From an uncultured Buttiauxella sp. (lineage in GTDB: Bacteria; Pseudomonadota; Gammaproteobacteria; Enterobacterales; Enterobacteriaceae), in assembly GCA_946480445.1 (NCBI GenBank), contig CAMLJN010000031.1, positions 1-33,043 of the forward strand: 33,043 nucleotides of DNA, written 5' to 3'. The notes under the pieces are model-generated. The model did no database searches and had not been told where the DNA came from. It was given only the letters and a program-made list of their open reading frames with translations. The translations under genes and the position numbers were made by a program. This document shows, in pieces, positions 1 through 9,656 of the stretch (positions within the stretch are counted from its first letter, which is position 1; the number at the start of each line of letters is the position of its first letter).

Positions 1-53
1 CTCCGACCCACTGGTCCCAAACCAGTTGCGCTACCAAGCTGCGCTACTCGCCG
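1..53 (-). tRNA. proM: tRNA-Pro(UGG), 3' part cut by window edge
   Basis: The minus strand reads the 5' part of a tRNA-Pro: acceptor start CGGCGAGTAG, D arm, and a 7-nt anticodon loop TTTGGGA (15-21) between ACTGG and CCAGT stems, giving anticodon UGG. The T arm and acceptor 3' half lie beyond base 1. It is the last gene of the argX-hisR-leuT-proM cluster, the E. coli order. Confidence 0.95.
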
Positions 54-85
54 AAATACTGCTTTGCTGCTTTAATTTAGATGAT

Positions 86-172
86 TGGTGCGAAGAGAGG
101 GACTTGAACCCTCACGTCCGTAAGAACACTAACACCTGAAGCTAGCGCGTCTACCAATTCCGCCACCTTCGC
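86..172 (-). tRNA. leuT: tRNA-Leu(CAG)
   Basis: An 87-nt class II tRNA with long variable arm and encoded CCA (86-88). The minus strand starts GCGAAGGTGGCGGAATTGG and the anticodon loop contains CAG. The T arm has the GGTTCAAGTCC core. It matches the E. coli leuT product with a few compensated stem changes. Confidence 0.96.
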
Positions 173-191
173 ATCATAACCACTAAATTAA

Positions 192-268
192 TGGGGTGGC
201 TAATGGGACTCGAACCCACGACAACTGGAATCACAATCCAGGGCTCTACCAACTGAGCTATAGCCACC
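192..268 (-). tRNA. hisR: tRNA-His(GUG)
   Basis: A 77-nt tRNA including the encoded extra 5' G (G-1) typical of tRNA-His and an encoded CCA (192-194). The anticodon loop reads TTGTGAT. Sequence is essentially identical to E. coli hisR apart from one T-loop base. It lies between argX and leuT in one transcription unit. Confidence 0.96.
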
Positions 269-329
269 ACTGTTAAATCTTTCACGCGGTATGTTTATTA
301 CCACCGCAGCTCTAGCGCCATTCTTTAAA

Positions 330-406
<77 letters not shown>

Positions 407-427
407 GTAGCGCCGTTGCGGGGTCGG

Positions 428-456
428 ATATTACGGGCTTCGTGCTCAGCTGTCTA
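428..456 (-). promoter_or_regulatory. sigma-70 promoter of the argX-hisR-leuT-proM tRNA operon
   Basis: The minus strand has -35 TAGACA (451-456), a 17-bp spacer and -10 TAATAT (428-433). A GC-rich discriminator, CCGACCCCGC, follows immediately, as is usual for stringently controlled stable-RNA promoters. It sits 22 bp before the 5' end of argX and downstream of the yifK stop. Start site not mapped. Confidence 0.8.
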
Positions 457-508
457 GTGCTTATTTCAATAAAATTCGCGTTTGGTTACGCTTTGTGCAG
501 TCTGCTGC

Positions 509-1894
509 TTATCCGTTCGGGTTTTGCTCAGTCAGGTATTTATTCAGGCCAAAAACCTTATAAACCAGCGTCACCAGCAGCAAAAAGCCTGCACCCACGG
601 TCAGCGACATACGCGTGTCTTCATTGATCCCCATGCCGACTAACACACACGCCAGGAACGCTATCGTCAGATAGTTTGCCCAGGGGAACATGATCGACTT
701 AAACGGATGGCTGGCGAGCGCTTTACGATGCGCCTTGCGGAAACGAATCTGGCTAACCAGAATCACAAACCACGGCACCATACCCGGCAGCACGCTGGCG
801 CTGTAAACGTAGACAAATACGCGCTGAGGGTTAGGGATAATGTAGTTCAGGCATGAACCGAACAGCAAAATAGCAATGGAGATAGCCACACCCGCTATCG
901 GCACGCCGTTACGAGACACTTTCCCGACCTTCGCCGGAAGCTGGCGATTTTTTGCCAGGGCATACAGCATGCGGCCACAGCTATACATCCCGCTGTTACA
1001 GCCAGACAGCGCAGCCGTCAGCACCACAAAGTTAATAATACCTGCGGCAGCCGTAATCCCAATACTGGCGAATGTCAGCACAAACGGGCTGCCGTTGTCA
1101 CCAATCTGGCTCCACGGGTAAATCGTCACGATGACAAAAATTGCCCCGACATAGAAAATCAGGATGCGCCACAGCACCTTGCCCACCGCGCTACGCAGCG
1201 TGACCTGAGGATTTTTGGCTTCCCCGGCGGTGATCCCAATCAGCTCTACGCCCTGGTAGGAAGCGACAACGATACAAAGCGCGGTTAAAAAGCCTTTCCA
1301 GCCTCCGGCAAAAAAGCCACCGTGTTCGGTCAGGTTACCAAAACCCATAGCCTGACCATGATTACCGAAACCAAAGAAAATCACCCCAAGGCCAACCACG
1401 ATCATGACAATAATGGTGGTCACTTTGATCATGGCAAACCAAAACTCTATCTCACCGTACAGACGGACGGCGGCGAGGTTAGCCAGCGCCACCAGGCCTA
1501 CGGCCAGCAATGCCGGAAGCCACTGGGGTAGGTCCGGGAACCAGTACTGAACGTAAAGCCCTATTGCGGTAATTTCCGAGATCCCGACAGCCATCCACAT
1601 AAACCAGTAAGACCAGGCCGTGAGATAGCCGAAGAAGGGACTCATATAACGATGGGCATAGACCGCGAATGAACCTGAAACCGGTTCAAGAAACAGCATC
1701 TCGCCCATAGAGCGCATGATGATAAAGACGAAAAGACCCGCGACAATATAGGCCAACAGGACAGAAGGACCAGCCCATTTGAGCGTGCTGGCCGCCCCCA
1801 TAAATAATCCGACACCGATGGTCCCGCCCAGGGCGATAAGTTCGATGTGTCGGGACTCCAGCCCACGCTGAAGCTCTGTTTGTTTTTCTGCCAT
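509..1894 (-). CDS. yifK: APC-family amino-acid permease YifK/ThrP
   Basis: A 461-residue inner-membrane transporter, the same length as E. coli YifK, a threonine/serine:H+ symporter recently named ThrP. The N-terminal [14 protein letters not shown] segment is the APC substrate-binding helix 1 signature, and about 12 hydrophobic segments follow, ending in a charged tail. The start was chosen at the ATG at 1894 ([11 protein letters not shown]), because AGAGG lies 4 nt upstream and the E. coli protein begins there; an in-frame extension to 1918 is less likely. It sits between the wec operon terminator and the tRNA cluster, all on the minus strand. Its leader contains a probable GcvB target (1943-1955) and a large inverted repeat. 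Function rests on close similarity to the E. coli protein. Confidence 0.93.
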   Translation of the reverse strand: MAEKQTELQRGLESRHIELIALGGTIGVGLFMGAASTLKWAGPSVLLAYIVAGLFVFIIMRSMGEMLFLEPVSGSFAVYAHRYMSPFFGYLTAWSYWFMWMAVGISEITAIGLYVQYWFPDLPQWLPALLAVGLVALANLAAVRLYGEIEFWFAMIKVTTIIVMIVVGLGVIFFGFGNHGQAMGFGNLTEHGGFFAGGWKGFLTALCIVVASYQGVELIGITAGEAKNPQVTLRSAVGKVLWRILIFYVGAIFVIVTIYPWSQIGDNGSPFVLTFASIGITAAAGIINFVVLTAALSGCNSGMYSCGRMLYALAKNRQLPAKVGKVSRNGVPIAGVAISIAILLFGSCLNYIIPNPQRVFVYVYSASVLPGMVPWFVILVSQIRFRKAHRKALASHPFKSIMFPWANYLTIAFLACVLVGMGINEDTRMSLTVGAGFLLLVTLVYKVFGLNKYLTEQNPNG

Positions 1895-1942
1895 AAAACC
1901 TCTGAGTTGCATTTGCAAAAAATGCCCGGCTTATACCGGTTC

Positions 1943-1955
1943 TTGTTGTGGTGTT
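1943..1955 (-). promoter_or_regulatory. CA-rich GcvB sRNA target in the yifK leader
   Basis: The minus strand reads AACACCACAACAA about 48 nt before the yifK start codon. This is complementary to the G/U-rich R1 seed of GcvB (UUGUGUUGUGUU type). GcvB repression of yifK is known in Salmonella and E. coli; the exact pairing here is inferred. Confidence 0.5.
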
Positions 1956-1968
1956 AACCCCATAGAAT

Positions 1969-1996
1969 CTGTGGATACATGGGCGTGTATCCACAG
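1969..1996. repeat. Perfect 28-bp inverted repeat upstream of yifK
   Basis: Arms CTGTGGATACA (1969-1979) and TGTATCCACAG (1986-1996) are perfect 11-bp complements with a 6-nt centre. No T-tract follows on either strand, so it is not an intrinsic terminator. It could be a dimeric protein operator or an RNA hairpin in the yifK leader. Each arm carries GTATCCACA, one mismatch from the DnaA 9-mer TTATCCACA. Function unknown. Confidence 0.75.
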
Positions 1997-2014
1997 GTTT
2001 GGCGCAATGGTTTC

Positions 2015-2033
2015 GTATTTTTTTCAAAAATAC
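2015..2033. repeat. AT-rich inverted repeat in yifK upstream region
   Basis: GTATTTTT (2015-2022) and AAAAATAC (2026-2033) flank a 3-nt centre. It lies just upstream of the larger palindrome, in the AT-rich segment where the yifK promoter is expected. I could not assign convincing -35/-10 boxes. It may be part of the promoter or a binding site for a regulator such as Lrp; this is inference only. Confidence 0.5.
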
Positions 2034-2079
2034 AAATCAACCGTTATCAGTTTTGCGAATTGATGGAGGCTTTTTGTGC

Positions 2080-2113
2080 GGAACAGAAAAGAGAAACGCG
2101 CCTTCGAGGCGCG
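2080..2113 (-). terminator. Intrinsic terminator of the wec (ECA) operon
   Basis: On the minus strand, a 7-bp GC-rich stem CGCGCCT/AGGCGCG (2097-2103, 2107-2113) with a 3-nt loop is followed by TTTCTCTTTTCTGTTC. It begins 10 nt after the wecG stop codon. The T-tract is interrupted by C, so efficiency may be moderate. Confidence 0.7.
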
Positions 2114-2123
2114 CCAGGCTGGT

Positions 2124-2864
2124 TTATAATCGCCCCGTGTAATGCCAGGCAAGGTAGCGCAGCAGCTTAAGCTGCCGTCCAAGACGGCTGGGCTGTGAGA
2201 GTAGCCTGTATAGCCATTCCAGACCCAACCTCTGCCAGATCTTAGGGGCGCGCTTAACGTGACCGGTAAAGACATCATAAGTCCCGCCAACCCCCATATA
2301 CAGCGCATCGGGATAAATCTTCCGACAGTCTCGCATCAGTATTTCCTGACGCGGTGACCCCATCGCCACGGTCACTATCGCCGCGCCGCTGTCGCGAATG
2401 CGTTCAAACATGGCCTGTCGTTCCTCAGGCTTAAAGTAGCCATCCTGACACCCAACGATATTAACCTGCCATTGCTGACGCAGTTTCGCTTCCGTCTGGA
2501 CGAGGATCTCAGGCTTGCCGCCCACCAGAAACACCGGCGTGCCTTCTCGCCCGGCCTTTTCCATCAGCGCTTCCCACAGGTCAGCACCCGGTACTCGCGA
2601 AACTTTCGCCGCAGGATATTTTTTACGGATGGAGCGCACCACGCTTATGCCATCGGCATATTTAAACTCCGCCGCTTCAATCAACTGCCGTACTTCAGGA
2701 TCGCGTTCCGCGGTCAGCACCTTCTCAGCATTGATTGCCACCAGCGTCCCGTGCCGCAAGCGCCCTTCGGCATAAAGGTAGTCCAGCGCGTGCTGCATAT
2801 CGCGCCAGCCCAGTAATGCCAAACCACGAAGGGTATAGGTGGGAGCCGTAATTGATTCGATCAT
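2124..2864 (-). CDS. wecG: UDP-ManNAcA transferase WecG (lipid II of ECA)
   Basis: Transfers N-acetyl-D-mannosaminuronic acid from UDP-ManNAcA to lipid I (GlcNAc-PP-undecaprenol), giving ECA lipid II at the inner face of the cytoplasmic membrane. WecG/TagA/CpsF (GT26) family features are visible: the [11 protein letters not shown] block, [21 protein letters not shown] and the [17 protein letters not shown] core. No membrane helix is evident. The start at 2864 ([11 protein letters not shown]) gives 246 residues and aligns with the E. coli start. An ATG five codons upstream (2879) is equally possible, and neither has a strong ribosome-binding site. Last gene of the ECA operon, followed at once by a terminator. 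Confidence 0.93.
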   Translation of the reverse strand: MIESITAPTYTLRGLALLGWRDMQHALDYLYAEGRLRHGTLVAINAEKVLTAERDPEVRQLIEAAEFKYADGISVVRSIRKKYPAAKVSRVPGADLWEALMEKAGREGTPVFLVGGKPEILVQTEAKLRQQWQVNIVGCQDGYFKPEERQAMFERIRDSGAAIVTVAMGSPRQEILMRDCRKIYPDALYMGVGGTYDVFTGHVKRAPKIWQRLGLEWLYRLLSQPSRLGRQLKLLRYLAWHYTGRL

Positions 2865-2884
2865 AGTATTCCAGGACATGAAAA

Positions 2885-4231
2885 TTAAACCCCGCCCGCC
2901 ACGCGTCGCAGACGCTGATGCACAAGACCCGCGCTATCAAATAACCAGTAAAGAAGCTTAGCCAGCAACAGGCAGATACCGAACACCAAAGTGAAGAAAA
3001 CCACTCGGGAAACAAAGGCATCCACGCCTTCACGAGCAAGTACGATCATGTTAAAAATCGCCCCGAAACAAAAGCTGTGCAAAATTGCTGCCTTGTAGCG
3101 ATTATTCTCCTGGTTACCCAGCTCATACAGCCAGTCGAACCATTTGATAATCAGCCCCACGGCAACCGCCCCCAGTGGGATAAACCATGCTCCTCCCATC
3201 ACCACCAGCGAACCGATAAGCGTAGGAGAAATCGCCAGCCCTGAATGATTGTTGAGGATCTCCCAGGTAAAGTAGTTCGAACTGTTCAGCACGATGCCCG
3301 GGCGATCCGGCCATACCCAGGAAGGGATAAAGACATAGAAGTCTCTCACTATTGGGGCGAGGCCCTGGAACTCAATCTTGTCGTAGTTTTGCAGCAGCAG
3401 AGCCAGGTTTTCCCACGGCGAAAATGTGTCGCGGGTCAGATACAGGAAGGTATAAAACGCCTCGTCACCGCTGACGTTCAGCCCGTAGCGTTTCAGCGCC
3501 AGCCAGAACATACCGACAATGCCGAAGACGCCAGCCGCCGCCAGCATCCACAGGGTTATCCAGCCGCGAATAATGCCGATAAACAGGAAGATTGCGAACG
3601 CGATAATGATATTGGCGCGGGTACCGCCGACGATCATATAGGTCAGCAGGCCAAAGGCCACCGTGCTGATCAGGAAGAAGAACCACGCGCGGCTATCCTG
3701 CCTGAGAAAGTAAATCACCAGCATCGCAGGAATAAAGAAATAGAAGAAGCGTTTAAGCGCAACGCCTGAGACTTCACTCGAGAAAATCTGACTGTAGGAA
3801 TGAAGCTTAAACAGCAAAAAACCGTTGTGCATAAAGAAGACAGCTACGCTCACCAGAGCCACCGTAGCCAGCATCACCCAGGTGAGATGCGTCTCAACTC
3901 TGTTCATGGTGAACAGCGGCCGGCGCGGGGCAGCCACCGCTGGCCTGGCACGCAGGCGAGTTTTATAGGTGACGTAATAAATGCCGTAAAAACAGGTTGC
4001 CGCCAGCTGTGCCTGCAATAAAACGTCTGCCGGAACCACGGCTACGCCGAACCTGAACACTAGCGTGCAGGTAAACGGAAAACCAAAATAGAAAGTCAGC
4101 AGATAAAGCAGGGAGAAAAAAACGTTAAAGTTAAAGCGTACCCGGCGGAATTCCTGGTAGGTCAATACGCCGATAAACATTACGGAGACAAACCACACGA
4201 CAAACAAACCGCCAAATTGCAGCAGACTCAT
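2885..4231 (-). CDS. wzyE: ECA polymerase WzyE
   Basis: A 448-residue polytopic inner-membrane protein that joins ECA trisaccharide repeats on the periplasmic face in the Wzy-dependent pathway. Many hydrophobic helices are visible along the whole chain, with conserved blocks such as [34 protein letters not shown] and [21 protein letters not shown]. The start is the ATG at 4231 ([10 protein letters not shown]), which overlaps the wecF stop by 4 bp (ATGA) and matches the E. coli N-terminus. A 13-residue in-frame extension upstream is positively charged and not conserved, so I left it out. Its partners WzxE and WzzE are encoded in the same operon. Confidence 0.94.
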   Translation of the reverse strand: MSLLQFGGLFVVWFVSVMFIGVLTYQEFRRVRFNFNVFFSLLYLLTFYFGFPFTCTLVFRFGVAVVPADVLLQAQLAATCFYGIYYVTYKTRLRARPAVAAPRRPLFTMNRVETHLTWVMLATVALVSVAVFFMHNGFLLFKLHSYSQIFSSEVSGVALKRFFYFFIPAMLVIYFLRQDSRAWFFFLISTVAFGLLTYMIVGGTRANIIIAFAIFLFIGIIRGWITLWMLAAAGVFGIVGMFWLALKRYGLNVSGDEAFYTFLYLTRDTFSPWENLALLLQNYDKIEFQGLAPIVRDFYVFIPSWVWPDRPGIVLNSSNYFTWEILNNHSGLAISPTLIGSLVVMGGAWFIPLGAVAVGLIIKWFDWLYELGNQENNRYKAAILHSFCFGAIFNMIVLAREGVDAFVSRVVFFTLVFGICLLLAKLLYWLFDSAGLVHQRLRRVAGGV

Positions 4232-5307
4232 GCGGTTTCTCCTGAAGCGACAGCTAACGCGTGATGCCAACCGTCGAGATAGTTGGGATTGAAAAAGGCA
4301 ATCTGCTGCTTATCTAACAAGCGTAGCTGACGCTGCGCCTCGCGCACCACGGATTCATCCAGCGGGTCGCCGGTAAACAGCACGGGAACATGCTGCTCAA
4401 CCATATCCTGCCAGAACGGATTTTTGCGGCTAAGCACACAGGGAATGCCTGCCTGAATTAACAGGCACAGCGTACCGATACCCTGCTGCCTGTCGAAAAT
4501 GAAATAGCCAAGATCGCACTGGCGCAACAGTGACAGATATTCAGTAAACTCGATGTTATCGGTCAGTACCTGCAAGTTTTCTTCGCTGAACAGCTGGCGA
4601 CCCGCCTGCATCACCTCACTGATATAGCTTTCATTGTTAGCCGGATAGCCCATAGGGACTATGACACGTACGCTGTCACCAAACTGCGCGTGAATAGCCT
4701 TCAGTGCTGCAACGTGCTGATTACTGCGATCGCCGGAATTGCCCACCAGCAGCGTAAGTTTGCCTTCCGGCTTTTCATCATTGCTCATCGCGTTAAGCGC
4801 CTGGTCCATACGCGTCGGGAAATACAGCAGCTCGCCCGGCACCTGCGGATGACGTACATGGAAGTAATTAAGGTCGCCCCGGGTGGCAAACACCCGACCA
4901 ACGCGCCCCTGAGCGAGACGTCGCAGCAGATAGAACAGGCGGAACTTGAGACGGCGGGAAGCTTCATAAAGATCGGCGCCCCAGATATGCCAGCTGACCT
5001 GCACGGGCTTCAGCCCGCCGGTCAGTAAAGCAATCCACAGCGAGCTGTTGAACTGGCCATGGAAGAAAAAACGCTGCTGGCGTTCGGCTCGCGCTTTTTC
5101 CGTCACGGCCTTTGCTAACGCTTTTTTGGTCGGGAAAAGGGTTATTGCGAGTTGGGAAAAAACACCAGGCAAAGTGTTATCCGTTGAGACCACCATAAAC
5201 TGGCGAGCGTGCGGATCTGAGGCGGCCAGAGCGTCGTTAAAAAAACGCAAAACCGTCTGATTATGATGCGGGATATCCGATCCCAGTACGTGAATCAGTG
5301 TCGTCAT
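4228..5307 (-). CDS. wecF: Fuc4NAc transferase WecF (lipid III of ECA)
   Basis: Adds 4-acetamido-4,6-dideoxy-D-galactose (Fuc4NAc) from dTDP-Fuc4NAc to lipid II, completing the trisaccharide lipid III. The 359 residues match the E. coli GT56 enzyme in length. Recognisable parts include the N-terminal [19 protein letters not shown]-like segment, [29 protein letters not shown] and [19 protein letters not shown]. The start ATG overlaps the wzxE stop (ATGA, 5304-5307), implying translational coupling. Its sugar donor is made by WecE and WecD, whose own precursor genes are missing from this cluster. Confidence 0.94.
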   Translation of the reverse strand: MTTLIHVLGSDIPHHNQTVLRFFNDALAASDPHARQFMVVSTDNTLPGVFSQLAITLFPTKKALAKAVTEKARAERQQRFFFHGQFNSSLWIALLTGGLKPVQVSWHIWGADLYEASRRLKFRLFYLLRRLAQGRVGRVFATRGDLNYFHVRHPQVPGELLYFPTRMDQALNAMSNDEKPEGKLTLLVGNSGDRSNQHVAALKAIHAQFGDSVRVIVPMGYPANNESYISEVMQAGRQLFSEENLQVLTDNIEFTEYLSLLRQCDLGYFIFDRQQGIGTLCLLIQAGIPCVLSRKNPFWQDMVEQHVPVLFTGDPLDESVVREAQRQLRLLDKQQIAFFNPNYLDGWHHALAVASGETA

Positions 5308-6554
5308 GCTCGTCTACGATATAGGAGAAACACGCTACAGCAGAGCGCGAAATAAACAATATACGTCGCCATATACGCCTGCGCGGCACCCTGCGCGCCA
5401 TGGGCCGGGATCAGCCAGCGAGAAAATCCGGTTAATAAAGCAAACTGACTGATTTCAGTCAAAATATAAAAGCGCAGCGAAGCTTTAGCGATGACTAAAT
5501 AGCCGAAAACATAGGCTCCCACCTTCAATACATCGCCCACCAGCTGCCAGGCAAACAGATCGCGCATGGCAGTAAACTTATGGGAAAACAGCAGCCAGAT
5601 GGCAAAATCACGCAGCAGCCATACCGTAAGACTGGCAGCGGCCACGGCGGGCAGAACAAACTTTAGCGCACGCACGATCTCACGAGAAATATCCTGTTTT
5701 GCCGTCAGTCTCGACAGCGTAGGCAGCAGATAAACGCTGAACGAGGCAGTGATAAACTGGAGATAGGCATCTGAAATACTGCTGACCCCCTGCCAGATCC
5801 CCACCTCATCCCAGCTGTAATGCTCAGCCAGCAGATTACGCATCATCACGTAGGCCACAGGCAGCGTGATCGAGGTCATCACCGCCATGAGAGTAAACTT
5901 CCCAAGGCTGCTGGCGTAAAAACTGTCCCACTGCGGTTTCAGGTAGCCCAACGGAATATGCTCACGCCTGACCAGCATAAACCCAGCTGGAATAAGCACC
6001 AGCGCCGGTACCAGAGCCAGGCCCAGCAGCGCCCCCTGATAACCGCCCAGGCGATAACAGAGGTAGTAAGCGGCCACGCCGATAAGGCTGCCGCCAATTA
6101 GCGCCAGCGCGTTACCGGCCGCGTCCCGGAAACCTTTCATAATGGCAAGCGACAGGTTCGCCCAGGCAATGCCCATTTGAACCAGCGCCACCAGGCGGAC
6201 TAAGTCCTGATAATGATCGTGGCCGAAAAGCCCCATACTGATGGGCCCGGCAGCGACAACAAAAATGATAGCCAGCAGGGTCGAGAAGCCCAACACCATG
6301 GCGGAGGAGGTGCCGATGACCTTTTGCAGCTCCTGAGCATCGTCATGATACTGGGCGACGTATTTGGTCACGCCGTTGAAAATCCCGGCGCCCGCCAGTA
6401 CGCCCAGCACGGTGACCATCTGGCGAAAGTTGCCGGCAAGCCCTACGCCGCTCGGACCGTAGGCAACGGCCAGCAGTTTTACCACCAGCAGGCCAGCCGC
6501 AATTTTTACCAGCGTGGACCCCGCGGTCCACACTGAGGCTTTTGCCAGCGACAT
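5304..6554 (-). CDS. wzxE: ECA lipid III flippase WzxE
   Basis: A 416-residue polysaccharide-transport flippase that moves undecaprenyl-PP-linked ECA trisaccharide across the inner membrane. About 12 hydrophobic segments are visible. The N-terminal [18 protein letters not shown] and the following [14 protein letters not shown] segment are typical of WzxE, and length equals E. coli WzxE. It starts one base after the wecE stop and overlaps wecF by 4 bp, so it is tightly coupled within the operon. Confidence 0.95.
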   Translation of the reverse strand: MSLAKASVWTAGSTLVKIAAGLLVVKLLAVAYGPSGVGLAGNFRQMVTVLGVLAGAGIFNGVTKYVAQYHDDAQELQKVIGTSSAMVLGFSTLLAIIFVVAAGPISMGLFGHDHYQDLVRLVALVQMGIAWANLSLAIMKGFRDAAGNALALIGGSLIGVAAYYLCYRLGGYQGALLGLALVPALVLIPAGFMLVRREHIPLGYLKPQWDSFYASSLGKFTLMAVMTSITLPVAYVMMRNLLAEHYSWDEVGIWQGVSSISDAYLQFITASFSVYLLPTLSRLTAKQDISREIVRALKFVLPAVAAASLTVWLLRDFAIWLLFSHKFTAMRDLFAWQLVGDVLKVGAYVFGYLVIAKASLRFYILTEISQFALLTGFSRWLIPAHGAQGAAQAYMATYIVYFALCCSVFLLYRRRA

Positions 6555-6555
6555 A

Positions 6556-7686
6556 TCAGGAAAGGTAGCTTAACAACGTATTGATCACAGTACGTTGATT
6601 GGCAGAGGTCAGGTTAAAGAACAGCGGCAGACGTACCAGGCGCTCGCTCTCTTTGGTGGTGAAGCGGTCTTCGCCGTGGAAATAACCAAACTTCTCTCCT
6701 GCCGGACAAGTATGCAGGGGAATGTAGTGGAAGACGGCCATGATATCGGCTTCTTTAAGATAAGAAATCAGAGCCGTGCGATCTTCCACGTCGCGCAGCT
6801 TGATATAAAACATGTGGGCGTTTTGCACGCAGTCTTTCGGAACCGCTGGCAGCTCAATACGACCCGCGCGGGCCAAAGGAGCCAGTGCATCATGATAAGT
6901 CTGCCAGAGCTTCAGGCGCTGTTCGTTAATCTTCTCTGCGGCTTCGAGCTGCCCCCAGAGATAAGCGGCCTGTAAATCAGCCATCAGGTAGCTGGAACCG
7001 ATGTCGCGCCAGGTATATTTGTCCACCTGTCCACGGAAGAACTGGCTTCGGTTGGTGCCTTTTTCGCGAATGATTTCCGCGCGATCAACGAGGGAAGGAT
7101 CGTTAATCAGCGTCGCGCCACCTTCCCCCCCTGCGGTGTAGTTTTTAGTTTCGTGGAAGCTGAAACAGCCGATGTGACCGATTGTTCCCAGCGCGCGACC
7201 TTTATAGGTCGACATAACGCCCTGAGCGGCATCTTCCACGACAAACAGATTATATTTTTGGGCCAGCGCCATGATGGTGTCCATCTCGCAGGCCACCCCT
7301 GCGTAGTGAACCGGCACTATGGCACGAGTCTTCCCGGTAATTGCCGCTTCGATCAGCGTTTCGTCGATGTTCATCGTATCCGGACGAATATCCACAAAGA
7401 CGACCTTGGCTCCGCGCAGCACAAAAGCATTGGCGGTAGAGACAAAGGTGTAACTCGGCATGATAACTTCATCACCCGCTTTGATATCCAGCAGCAACGC
7501 GGCCATTTCCAGCGAGGCGGTGCAGGACGGGGTTAATAACACCTTTTTGCTGCCAAACCGCTGCTCCATCCACTGCTGACAGCGACGCGTAAAGCCACCG
7601 TCGCCGCAGAGCTTACCGCTCCCCATTGCAGCCTGCATATATTCGATTTCCGTACCTACTACCGGCGGAGCATTAAATGGGATCAT
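6556..7686 (-). CDS. wecE: dTDP-4-amino-4,6-dideoxygalactose transaminase WecE
   Basis: A PLP-dependent sugar aminotransferase of the DegT/DnrJ/EryC1 family. It converts dTDP-4-keto-6-deoxy-D-glucose plus glutamate to dTDP-4-amino-4,6-dideoxy-D-galactose. The PLP lysine is K181 in HETKNYTAGGEGG, preceded by the conserved VEDAAQG motif. The start is the ATG at 7686 (MIPFNAPPVVG), giving 376 residues as in E. coli; a 33-residue upstream extension would overlap wecD and is not conserved. Only 4 bp separate it from the wecD stop. Its substrate is normally made by RffH and RffG, whose genes are absent from this cluster. Confidence 0.95.
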   Translation of the reverse strand: MIPFNAPPVVGTEIEYMQAAMGSGKLCGDGGFTRRCQQWMEQRFGSKKVLLTPSCTASLEMAALLLDIKAGDEVIMPSYTFVSTANAFVLRGAKVVFVDIRPDTMNIDETLIEAAITGKTRAIVPVHYAGVACEMDTIMALAQKYNLFVVEDAAQGVMSTYKGRALGTIGHIGCFSFHETKNYTAGGEGGATLINDPSLVDRAEIIREKGTNRSQFFRGQVDKYTWRDIGSSYLMADLQAAYLWGQLEAAEKINEQRLKLWQTYHDALAPLARAGRIELPAVPKDCVQNAHMFYIKLRDVEDRTALISYLKEADIMAVFHYIPLHTCPAGEKFGYFHGEDRFTTKESERLVRLPLFFNLTSANQRTVINTLLSYLS

Positions 7687-7690
7687 TTTT

Positions 7691-8371
7691 TCACCTGTAT
7701 AACCAGAAGGCGGTGCTTTCAACGGTGGCACCGCTTTGAATATAACGTCGCAAAGCGGCGGTATTACTGACCTGCGTAGCAACACGCAGCGTTGTCAGCC
7801 CGCGCTGTTGGCACCAGTCTCGTGCGGCATTCATGAGCTGTTCGCCGACGCCGCGGCCCGCAAGAAGACCTATTCTGCCTTCGCATTGGCTGAGCTGGCG
7901 CAGGCTAACAAAGCCCTGTATTTCGTCACCCTTTTTCAGCAGCAGACACTGATGGTCAAACGTTCCCAGCACCGCGTTCTCGACCCATTGGGCATAAAAA
8001 CGGCCGCTGTCTTCGGGCTGATACCACGGGGTGCGAAAACGGCTCTGCGTAAAAGTCTGCGAGGCCAACTTGCGCAGCACGGCGATATCGTCAGGCTGAG
8101 CGCTCACGGTGCTGAGAGAAGCATTTTCCGTGCCAATAGACAGCATCAGATCGACTTCGCCTTCTACGAGGCGGAAACCTGCCTGCTGCAAACCATCAAG
8201 CCAGTCGGTACGGTGAGCGGGAATCTTTGCCTGCACGCGTTCAAACGCGTCAAGCCGCTCCGGGGTCAGCGCGGGCGCATCCTCCGCAAAGCGAACAATG
8301 CCGCTGTTAACACCAAAAAACCGGGTTTCCCACTCGAGGTTTTCAAGGCGGGCGCAAAGCAAACTGTGCAT
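7691..8371 (-). CDS. wecD: dTDP-Fuc4N acetyltransferase WecD
   Basis: A GNAT-family N-acetyltransferase that uses acetyl-CoA to convert dTDP-4-amino-4,6-dideoxygalactose to dTDP-Fuc4NAc. The 226 residues include the acetyl-CoA binding segment around [14 protein letters not shown] and the C-terminal [13 protein letters not shown] block shared with E. coli WecD (224 residues). The N-terminal half is more diverged than the rest. The ATG at 8371 has a GAGG ribosome-binding site 7 nt upstream. It follows wecC after only 22 bp, whereas in E. coli rffG and rffH lie between them. Confidence 0.94.
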   Translation of the reverse strand: MHSLLCARLENLEWETRFFGVNSGIVRFAEDAPALTPERLDAFERVQAKIPAHRTDWLDGLQQAGFRLVEGEVDLMLSIGTENASLSTVSAQPDDIAVLRKLASQTFTQSRFRTPWYQPEDSGRFYAQWVENAVLGTFDHQCLLLKKGDEIQGFVSLRQLSQCEGRIGLLAGRGVGEQLMNAARDWCQQRGLTTLRVATQVSNTAALRRYIQSGATVESTAFWLYR

Positions 8372-8393
8372 GTTTTGGCCTCAGCCCGACGCG

Positions 8394-9656
8394 TTAGCGC
8401 CAGACGCCTTTAGTATCGACAACCCAGCGCTGCTGGATTCTATCCGCGGAGAGCGCTTTAAATTCTTTGTGATCGACCAGCATCACCAGCACATCAGCCT
8501 GCTGTAAAGCGGCATCAAGACTTACCAGCTGGCAGGTCCCTGCAAGCTTCTCAGGTAACTGATGAATATTTGGCTCAACCACCAGCGTTTCGCCGCTGTG
8601 CCAGTCTGCAACCCTCTGCGCAATCTCCATCGCCGGGCTCTCACGCAGATCGTCAATGTTGGGTTTGAACGCTAAGCCAAAGCAGGCGATTTTCAGTTCA
8701 CTGGCCCGACGGCCGGTTTCGGTAAGGCTTTCGGCGACGGCGGCTTTGATCTGATCCATCACCCAGTGCGGCTTCCCGTCGTTGACTTCACGGGCTGTGC
8801 GAATCAGGCGCGCCTGCTGCGGGTTCTGCGCAACGATAAACCAGGGATCAACCGCAATACAGTGCCCGCCTACGCCCGGTCCCGGCTGCAAAATATTGAC
8901 GCGCGGATGGCGATTGGCCAGACGAATAAGCTCCCATACATTGATACCTTGATCGGCACAAATCAGCGAGAGTTCGTTGGCAAAGGCAATGTTGACGTCC
9001 CGGAAGCTATTTTCAGTCAGCTTGCACATCTCTGCGGTGCGGGAATTGGTGATAACGCATTCACCCTCAAGGAAAATTTTATAAAGCTCGCTGGCACGCG
9101 CGGAGCAAGCAGGTGTCATGCCACCGATGACGCGATCGTTCTTAATCAGTTCAACCATCACCTGGCCTGGCAGCACGCGTTCCGGGCAGTAGGCGACATT
9201 GATGTCTGCCGCTTCCCCCGCCTGCTGCGGGAAGGTGAGATCCGGTCGCAGCTCAGCCAGCCATTCCGCCATTTGCTCTGTGGATCCCACCGGAGAAGTG
9301 GATTCCAGAATCACCAGCGAGCCCTTTTTCAGGACCGGTGCAACAGAAACCGCGGCGGCTTTTACAAATGCCATATCGGGTTCATGGTCGCCCTGAAAAG
9401 GCGTTGGTACAGCGATCAGGAAGGCATCTGCTTCTACAGGCTGCGTGCTGGCACGCAGAAAACCTGCCTCGACCGCGGTCCTGACAACGTTGTCCAGCTC
9501 CGGCTCAACAATATGAATGGCCCCACGATTGATCGTGTCCACCGCATGCTGATTAATATCAATGCCTACAACGTTTTTCTGACGCGAGGCAAATGCCGCC
9601 GCGGTGGGTAAACCAATGTAGCCAAGACCAATAACGGAGATGGTTGAAAAACTCAT
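8394..9656 (-). CDS. wecC: UDP-N-acetyl-D-mannosamine dehydrogenase WecC
   Basis: An NAD-dependent enzyme that oxidises UDP-ManNAc twice at C6 to give UDP-ManNAcA, the donor used by WecG. The 420 residues equal E. coli WecC. The N-terminal Rossmann motif is GLGYIG (residues 10-15). The family signature [16 protein letters not shown] and the catalytic-cysteine segment [13 protein letters not shown] are present, and the C-terminal domain has [21 protein letters not shown]. The ATG overlaps the wecB stop (ATGA, 9653-9656). Confidence 0.96.
   Translation of the reverse strand: MSFSTISVIGLGYIGLPTAAAFASRQKNVVGIDINQHAVDTINRGAIHIVEPELDNVVRTAVEAGFLRASTQPVEADAFLIAVPTPFQGDHEPDMAFVKAAAVSVAPVLKKGSLVILESTSPVGSTEQMAEWLAELRPDLTFPQQAGEAADINVAYCPERVLPGQVMVELIKNDRVIGGMTPACSARASELYKIFLEGECVITNSRTAEMCKLTENSFRDVNIAFANELSLICADQGINVWELIRLANRHPRVNILQPGPGVGGHCIAVDPWFIVAQNPQQARLIRTAREVNDGKPHWVMDQIKAAVAESLTETGRRASELKIACFGLAFKPNIDDLRESPAMEIAQRVADWHSGETLVVEPNIHQLPEKLAGTCQLVSLDAALQQADVLVMLVDHKEFKALSADRIQQRWVVDTKGVWR

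Noticed and set aside
442-627. A 61-codon plus-strand frame with a hydrophobic start, near the tRNA promoter
   Set aside because: It overlaps the tRNA promoter and the 3' end of yifK on the opposite strand, and has no clear ribosome-binding site or similarity I recognise.
1969-1996. Pair of DnaA-box-like sequences as a possible replication or titration site
   Set aside because: Each is only an 8/9 match and there are just two, created by one palindrome. Not enough to call DnaA sites; reported as an unexplained inverted repeat instead.
1979-2170. A 63-codon plus-strand frame in the yifK-wecG gap
   Set aside because: It crosses the wec terminator and the end of wecG on the opposite strand, and its composition is not protein-like.
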